A stretch of 64,000 nucleotides of DNA from Mycobacterium sp. 852002-10029_SCH5224772 (GTDB lineage Bacteria; Actinomycetota; Actinomycetes; Mycobacteriales; Mycobacteriaceae). Below, piece by piece: positions 60,901-64,000 of the stretch (position 1 is the stretch's first letter; the number at the start of each line of letters is the position of its first letter). The stretch is from contig NZ_LZHT01000041.1 of assembly GCF_001667315.1 (NCBI RefSeq), forward strand, positions 248,001-312,000, in the 5' to 3' direction. The position numbers and the translations under genes were made by a program. Below the pieces are notes generated by a model. The model searched no databases and was not told the origin of the DNA. It saw only the letters and a list, made by a program, of their open reading frames with translations.

Positions 60901-61804
60901 CCAGCCTGAACGCTGCGGCAATCTGGGGAGAGGACTGGTAGGTGGAGAACACGACGCGTGGGCCGGATCGCTTCCGTAAGAACTCGGCGATCACCGCTGG
61001 GTCGGTGGTCACCGGCACACCCATATCGCTGGTGTGCGACACCGCCGCGTCTTCGCCGAGAGTGCCGACAGTCTCGTCGCTGCACACAGGCAGTGCAGCG
61101 AAAGACCTCCTCGGATTAGCGGTCTGCCACTCCCGCATGGTCTGCTTCAGAAGCGACAGCGAGGGCACCAAGACCAGAACCCGTTCAGCCTGAAGTCTTT
61201 CGGTGATGAACCAGGCGGTCAGAGTCTTGCCTGTGCCACAGGCCATGATGAGTTGGCCGCGATCGCCGGTCTTGAAGCCCTTCACAACGTCATTGATGGC
61301 GGTGCGCTGGTAGGCCCAGGGCGTCTTGGGTTTCGGCGGCTTCGACGGCCTTAAGACAGCCGGGGTGCTGGGCCAGTCGAGGTAGTCGTCGGCTTCGCGC
61401 AATTGAGTTAGACCGATGAAGGGGATTCCGAGGTCATCCATCAGGCGCGTGGCGATGTGATGGCGCTTGTCGGTTGTGGCAATCAGCAAGCGGTGGGTGA
61501 ACTTCGACCGGCTGGACTCGGCGACGAACTTGTCCACGTCACGCTTGCTGATGCTGTGCGACGATGCGTACGCCTTGGCCTGGATCGCCCACAACTTGCC
61601 GTCGTTGTCCTCCGCGACCAGGTCGATGCCGGCGTCTATGCCCCTCCGGCCCGGCCAGTCGTCCCACAGCCACACCCGCCGAAGAAGCGGCCGGTAGGTC
61701 GGATCATTCTCTAGGAACCACTTGCAGACGTCCTCGAACTGCTTTCCACGCCGTCGATCATCGTCGGGGTCGAATTTCGCCCTGAGACCACTAAATGTCC
61801 CCAC
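57965..61804 (-). CDS. Mrr-type nuclease / SF2 helicase with nine helicase-associated repeats
   Basis: 1279 residues from GTG 61804. Residues 15-130 are a restriction-endonuclease-like fold: GIDAGIDLV (D61), then Q75-A-K77 in AIQAKAY, the Mrr-family QxK variant. Residues 160-600 are an SF2 helicase with Walker A MACGTGKT (187-194), DEAH (312-315), MSATPRY and motif VI QAVGRAIRKS. From about 655 to the end run nine roughly 69-residue helicase-associated repeats with consensus LGxWVxxQR...LexLPGWxWd. Comparable proteins occur in mobile islands and restriction-like systems. No methyltransferase is nearby. It probably degrades or remodels invading DNA; this is inference. Confidence 0.88.
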   Translation of the reverse strand: MGTFSGLRAKFDPDDDRRRGKQFEDVCKWFLENDPTYRPLLRRVWLWDDWPGRRGIDAGIDLVAEDNDGKLWAIQAKAYASSHSISKRDVDKFVAESSRSKFTHRLLIATTDKRHHIATRLMDDLGIPFIGLTQLREADDYLDWPSTPAVLRPSKPPKPKTPWAYQRTAINDVVKGFKTGDRGQLIMACGTGKTLTAWFITERLQAERVLVLVPSLSLLKQTMREWQTANPRRSFAALPVCSDETVGTLGEDAAVSHTSDMGVPVTTDPAVIAEFLRKRSGPRVVFSTYQSSPQIAAAFRLGRAPQFDLVIADEAHRCAGPVSSDFATVLDPEKIRAHRRLFMSATPRYFTGRILHEAKEADYEIASMDDHTRFGDVFHRLSFSEAIDRKLLTDYQVAIIGVDDATYLDWARRGTLVTPDGERIIDARSLAGQIGLAKAMRKFDLHRVISFHSRVKAAREFAASMPAVLDWMPARHRPKGSLSSKYASGEMSAGERAMLIQHLKRLDDGERGLLANARCLAEGVDVPALDGVAFIDPRRAEVDIVQAVGRAIRKSETKTIGTVIIPVFINTEEDPHAALDSSAFKPVWDVIKALRAHDTELGEQLDALRREMGRNGGRPQLPSKIHVDVPATVSKDFVNAFRVHVVDATTAPWEFWFGLLEGYVAEHGHARPSYTFSVGDNRLGAWVAKQRSHYSSGRLSQERQQRLEQLPGWTWTPRDALWEEGFARLQDYVAQNGTARLPKDCVFDGFPVGAWVTTQRSAHSGRELRADRIQRLEALPGWTWNTRSDKWYFQYALLKKYAAEHGHTRLAALEMYDGVRLGQWVAQQRYHRNKGNVDPARVRLLEKFPDWIWDAVTDQWEEGFRHLQEYVQKHGDALVSQSFRSADGYKLGQWVTIQRTVYRDGDMGEERQARLEALAGWSWDPRDSRWDYWYSALEDYVRVNGSARVPRSDRGSDRADQLANWVQTQRTSYAKASLRHDRITRLEVLPGWVWDPHEAAWEEGFTKIREYAAVHGDCIVPHSLVQDGYRLGGWVNNQRTNYSKGTLRPEYAKRLESLPGWVWDVIESKWDEGFRNLVDYMKDHDGATPPPRYRQGGYSLGSWVGTQRTTYRAGRLRDDRARRLEALSGWSWDTKADQWERTYELLKQYADRYGTARVPYRYCVDGIQVASWIGTQKGAYRKGTLSSERQRRLEKLPGWTWTLSEDVWEERCALLEKFAAREGHTRVPQKHVEQGIRLGIWVSVQRRDALADVMPPERRKRLEELPGWVWDGRAPKPNR

Positions 61805-61903
61805 GGCACCGAGACTAGAGGCCGCGGATTTGCCGTACGCCTCGAATCGGGTCAGCCAAATGCGCGGATGCGCGAAAACGGCAGACTTGCCGCAGAGCCG
61901 CGG

Positions 61904-62020
61904 CTAGAGCCGAGCATCCTCGGCCTGGCGAGGACTGAGCGACCGGACGGCATACGGGTTGCGGTCGCCGGGATCGGCGAGTGAGCCCTCGTACGGGGCG
62001 CGCGTCGCCTCCTGCCGCAT
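61904..62020 (-). pseudogene. truncated paralogue of the RMF-like ORF
   Basis: A 38-codon ORF from ATG 62018-62020 (or GTG 62024-62026). It shares APYEGSLADPGDRNPYAVRS with the 57646 gene (LYAGALAEPGDRNPYSGRS) but then diverges and stops before the W..GY part. DNA identity persists for about 60 nt around GGGTTGCGGTCGCC, in the same orientation. It lies 100 nt upstream of the helicase start. Either a remnant left by duplication or a short functional variant; 61805-61903 holds nothing else. Confidence 0.5.
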
Positions 62021-62132
62021 CGTCACCCGCCAAGCATGCAGGCGCGGGCTGGGAACGTCGAACACACGCCGGATTGGTCGATTCTCGACAGCTTAGAAAG
62101 CGCGGTCCGTGAAGATCGGGCACGCTTGTCCT

Positions 62133-62408
62133 ATGAGCGATTGGCACCCGAATGGACTCGACGGCCTTGGACTACAAGGTGTTGACGGGGAGTACTACAA
62201 GATCGAACCGATTAAGACCCCCGACAATCCCAGCGAGGTCTGGCTGTTGAAGATCGAAGCTAATGACGAGAAAGGAACCGTCACCGAGCTTGGCCGCTTC
62301 GATGACCTCGGCAGTGCCAAGCTGCACGCCGAGCAGGATTACGCGGAGAAATTCGTGACACCAGGCGACTTCGACCCTAGCGAGCTTCTGGGCAAGCCTG
62401 ACGAATAG
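62133..62408 (+). CDS. hypothetical small acidic protein
   Basis: 91 residues from ATG 62133 (a GTG 24 nt upstream is possible). Acidic, no membrane segment, one compact alpha/beta region (YYKIEPIKTPDNPSEVWLLKIEAND, TELGRFDDLGSAKLHAEQDYAEKF). No recognised family. The only plus-strand gene on the right side of the helicase, convergent with the phage-like cluster, and separated from the truncated RMF-like ORF by 112 nt. Confidence 0.6.
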   Translation: MSDWHPNGLDGLGLQGVDGEYYKIEPIKTPDNPSEVWLLKIEANDEKGTVTELGRFDDLGSAKLHAEQDYAEKFVTPGDFDPSELLGKPDE

Positions 62409-62435
62409 GCAGAAGGAGCACGGCACGGCCGGCGC

Positions 62436-62768
62436 TCAGATCATCGACTCGTCCCAGGGCTCGTCGGGCGTCGTAGCGATCGCCGACTTCGAACCCGAGG
62501 TCGACGAGGCGGCTTCGGAAGCGAGGTCGAACGCATGAATCTCGGCCGCAATGTCACGCTGCTGCTTGATCAACGCCGCGAACGCCGGACCGACGGTCTT
62601 CGGGTCGTCGATGGCCTTCGCGATCCGATACTGCAACGCGACGAGCAGCTGCCGGCGATCACCGCTCCTGGCCGCATCCACGACCGACTTCGGCGCCGCC
62701 TTCCGCGGAGCCCGCTTCGCCGGCGCCTTCTCGCCCGCCCCCACAGCGCGCAATCTGCGCTCAGTCAC
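62436..62768 (-). CDS. phage small-terminase-like protein
   Basis: 110 residues from GTG 62766-62768. A basic N-terminal stretch (AGEKAPAKRAPRKAAPKS) is followed by a helical segment, SGDRRQLLVALQYRIAKAID then FAALIKQQRDIAAEIHAFD, the pattern of small terminase subunits in actinobacterial prophages, which recognise the packaging site. The frame extends upstream to 62957 but the added part is proline-rich non-coding-like sequence. A GAGGAG 14 nt before the GTG is a rather distant ribosome binding site. Last gene of the minus-strand phage-like cluster. Confidence 0.55.
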   Translation of the reverse strand: MTERRLRAVGAGEKAPAKRAPRKAAPKSVVDAARSGDRRQLLVALQYRIAKAIDDPKTVGPAFAALIKQQRDIAAEIHAFDLASEAASSTSGSKSAIATTPDEPWDESMI

Positions 62769-62854
62769 GTCGGGATTTCGTTCTCCTCGTTTTGAAAAAA
62801 ATCGGGGCGGAGGGGGAGGCGCATATGCCGCGAGGTGCAGCGACGGGGCGCGGT

Positions 62855-62867
62855 GGGGGTCACCCCC
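62855..62867 (-). terminator. GC hairpin between phage-like genes
   Basis: GGGGG-TCA-CCCCC inside the 178-nt gap 62769-62946, which is extremely G-rich on the plus strand and contains no gene I can support. It could be a terminator for the upstream phage-like genes or part of a packaging (cos/pac) region beside the terminase-like gene. Confidence 0.3.
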
Positions 62868-62946
62868 GGTAGGGGTTGGGCCTCGCGGCGGCGCGGGCAC
62901 GGGTGACGGGAACTCCGTTCGCGCCGGCCGCGAGGCCGTCAGGTGG

Positions 62947-63510
62947 CTACCAGCCACCGCGGAATGACGGGCTCAGGGTGGCGTAGGACAAGTTCGCGCC
63001 AAACGAGTCGTAGTCCTGAACCTTGGCGAGGTCGTCGAGTTGCTCTTTGGTGCTTGGGTTTTGCTTGATGTATTCGGCGACGATGCCGCTCCAACCGGCG
63101 TCGAGTGCTCGCCCAAGTATTGCGGCGGCGAGGGTCTTGTCGTTGGCGCGGATGGCTGCCGCGAATACCTCGCCCGCTTCGTCGGCTTGGGTGAGTCGCG
63201 CTGCGCGGTCTTGTGCGTCGCGATAGGCGATGATCTGGCCGGGATCGCTGCTCGTCAGGCTGGAGAGCCCGAACAGCGACTTCTCAAGTGACTGCCGCTT
63301 GGCGGTGATGAGCTCCTTCTCCTTCTTGCGGAGGTCGCTGAGTTTGGCGCTCACCTGTGCGTGCTCGCTGTCGAGCTTGGCCCGCTTCCCGGTGTCGGTG
63401 AGGGTGTCGTCGGCGTCGAGTAGGTCGGCGGTGCGCGCCCATCGGCTCTGAATGTTCGCGGCCTGCTTGCGCAGATCGTCGATCTGGGATTCGAGCTGTG
63501 CGAGAGACAT
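62947..63510 (-). CDS. phage-like coiled-coil protein
   Basis: 187 residues from ATG 63508-63510, with AAAGGAAA 7 nt upstream. Residues 1-85 are a long coiled coil (QLESQIDDLRKQAANIQS, HAQVSAKLSDLRKKEKELI); the second half is a compact helical domain (LAAAILGRALDAGWSGIVAEYI) and ends in an aromatic tail. Size and layout suggest a head-assembly or scaffold-type protein. The segment ALDAGWSGIVAEYI resembles AVDNRWASVVEAFI of the next gene. Confidence 0.5.
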   Translation of the reverse strand: MSLAQLESQIDDLRKQAANIQSRWARTADLLDADDTLTDTGKRAKLDSEHAQVSAKLSDLRKKEKELITAKRQSLEKSLFGLSSLTSSDPGQIIAYRDAQDRAARLTQADEAGEVFAAAIRANDKTLAAAILGRALDAGWSGIVAEYIKQNPSTKEQLDDLAKVQDYDSFGANLSYATLSPSFRGGW

Positions 63511-63535
63511 TGCGTGCGTTTCCTTTCGGGGTGGG

Positions 63536-63910
63536 TCAGGCCGAGGCGCGGCCGGTGATCAGGCTCCATAGTTCTTGGACGGTGGCCGCGATTGGGTGCT
63601 CGCCGTCCCAGACTTTGATGAAGGCTTCGACCACAGAGGCCCATCGGTTGTCGACAGCTACGCGCAAGATTTCGACTTGCATGAGGTTGCTGTCGGCGGA
63701 CTGTAGTAGCTCGCGCGCCGCGTTCTCGGTGTGGAGAGCCGCCACAACTCGGTTAGGGACGACCCTTCCGAAAAGGCGGGAGTACAGGAATTTGATGCGT
63801 TCCGCGGCGGCTTGCGCAGCTCGGTCCCTCTCGGCGCGCTTGACGGCCGCGTGGTCGACCTTCGCCATGCAGCGTTCGACGACGGTCATACGGGGCAACG
63901 CGCCTGTCAT
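63536..63910 (-). CDS. phage-like helical protein
   Basis: 124 residues from ATG 63908-63910, one nucleotide after the stop of the partial gene upstream. Charged N-terminal helix (KRAERDRAAQAAAERIKFLY), then ILRVAVDNRWASVVEAFIKVWDGE. That segment resembles the corresponding part of the 62947 protein, so the two may share a small domain. No family name can be given. In-frame ATGs at codons 8 and 15 are alternative starts. Confidence 0.5.
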   Translation of the reverse strand: MTGALPRMTVVERCMAKVDHAAVKRAERDRAAQAAAERIKFLYSRLFGRVVPNRVVAALHTENAARELLQSADSNLMQVEILRVAVDNRWASVVEAFIKVWDGEHPIAATVQELWSLITGRASA

Positions 63911-63911
63911 G

Positions 63912-64000
63912 TTAGTTGCCAGCGCTGAACAGGTTGCGCGCGAACGACGCTCGGTCGTCGCCGGCCGGCTTGTCGTCGGGTGGGCGCACCCGCTGAATAA
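63912..64000 (-). CDS. partial phage-like gene, C-terminal end only
   Basis: The last 28 codons of a minus-strand gene that enters from the right edge, ending DDRASFARNLFSAGN and TAA at 63912-63914. Proline and aspartate rich before that (RVRPPDDKPAG). Its stop is one base from the next start, so it is in the same operon as the two phage-like genes downstream. Too short to assign. Confidence 0.5.
   Translation of the reverse strand, partial: IQRVRPPDDKPAGDDRASFARNLFSAGN

Overview
The window is high-GC actinobacterial DNA and reads as a chromosomal segment of a slow-growing, non-tuberculous Mycobacterium. Clues are a 13E12-type DUF222/HNH protein, the divergent Prim-PolC/LigC pair, a WS/DGAT acyltransferase, a cutinase, two cytochrome P450s, many TetR-controlled SDR/LLM/VOC catabolic genes, and a methylcitrate operon that includes prpB. 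I did not assign a species.

Layout. 0-5.3 kb: a phenylacetate/acyl-CoA block (3-hydroxyacyl-CoA dehydrogenase, enoyl-CoA hydratase, TetR, paaZ, EthD-like, NmrA-like) with two matching operator-like palindromes. 5.4-14.5 kb: oxidoreductases, a serine hydrolase, CsbD-cutinase, a PPOX protein, a TetR and a P450 tied together by a second operator pair, then a secreted GH172 (DUF2961) protein. 14.7-15.4 kb: a very small lipoprotein whose Shine-Dalgarno sits in a hairpin, and an orphan cobalamin-riboswitch-like segment. 15.4-17.5 kb: Prim-PolC and ligC. 17.5-30 kb: 13E12 protein, P450, haloalkane dehalogenase, Nudix, WS/DGAT, a TetR-terminated operon, a D-2-hydroxyacid dehydrogenase. 28.5-37 kb: prpR | prpD-prpB-prpC followed immediately by pyruvate carboxylase. 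37-45.2 kb: CitE-like, CoA-transferase and LLM genes divergent from a GntR regulator, then LLM, VOC, alkylsulfatase-like and sulfotransferase genes. 45.3-52.7 kb: mostly exported or membrane proteins, including a clan GH-A-like hydrolase, a DUF4185 protein, a CAP protein and a GH6 cellulase.

At about 52.76 kb there is a 26-nt copy of the 3' end of a tRNA gene (minus strand, serine-like), followed 94 nt later by paired 10-bp direct repeats resembling integrase arm sites. I read this as one end of an integrated element that runs off the right edge of the window. It carries a HEPN-like protein, a trypsin-like protease, two convergent paralogous membrane/coiled-coil proteins, a 1279-residue Mrr-type nuclease/SF2 helicase with nine helicase-associated repeats, two copies (one truncated) of a small RMF-like ORF flanking the helicase, and a minus-strand phage-like gene cluster. 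The HEPN, protease, membrane-pair and nuclease-helicase genes are the best candidate for an undescribed defence-type module; this is inference from domain content and position only.
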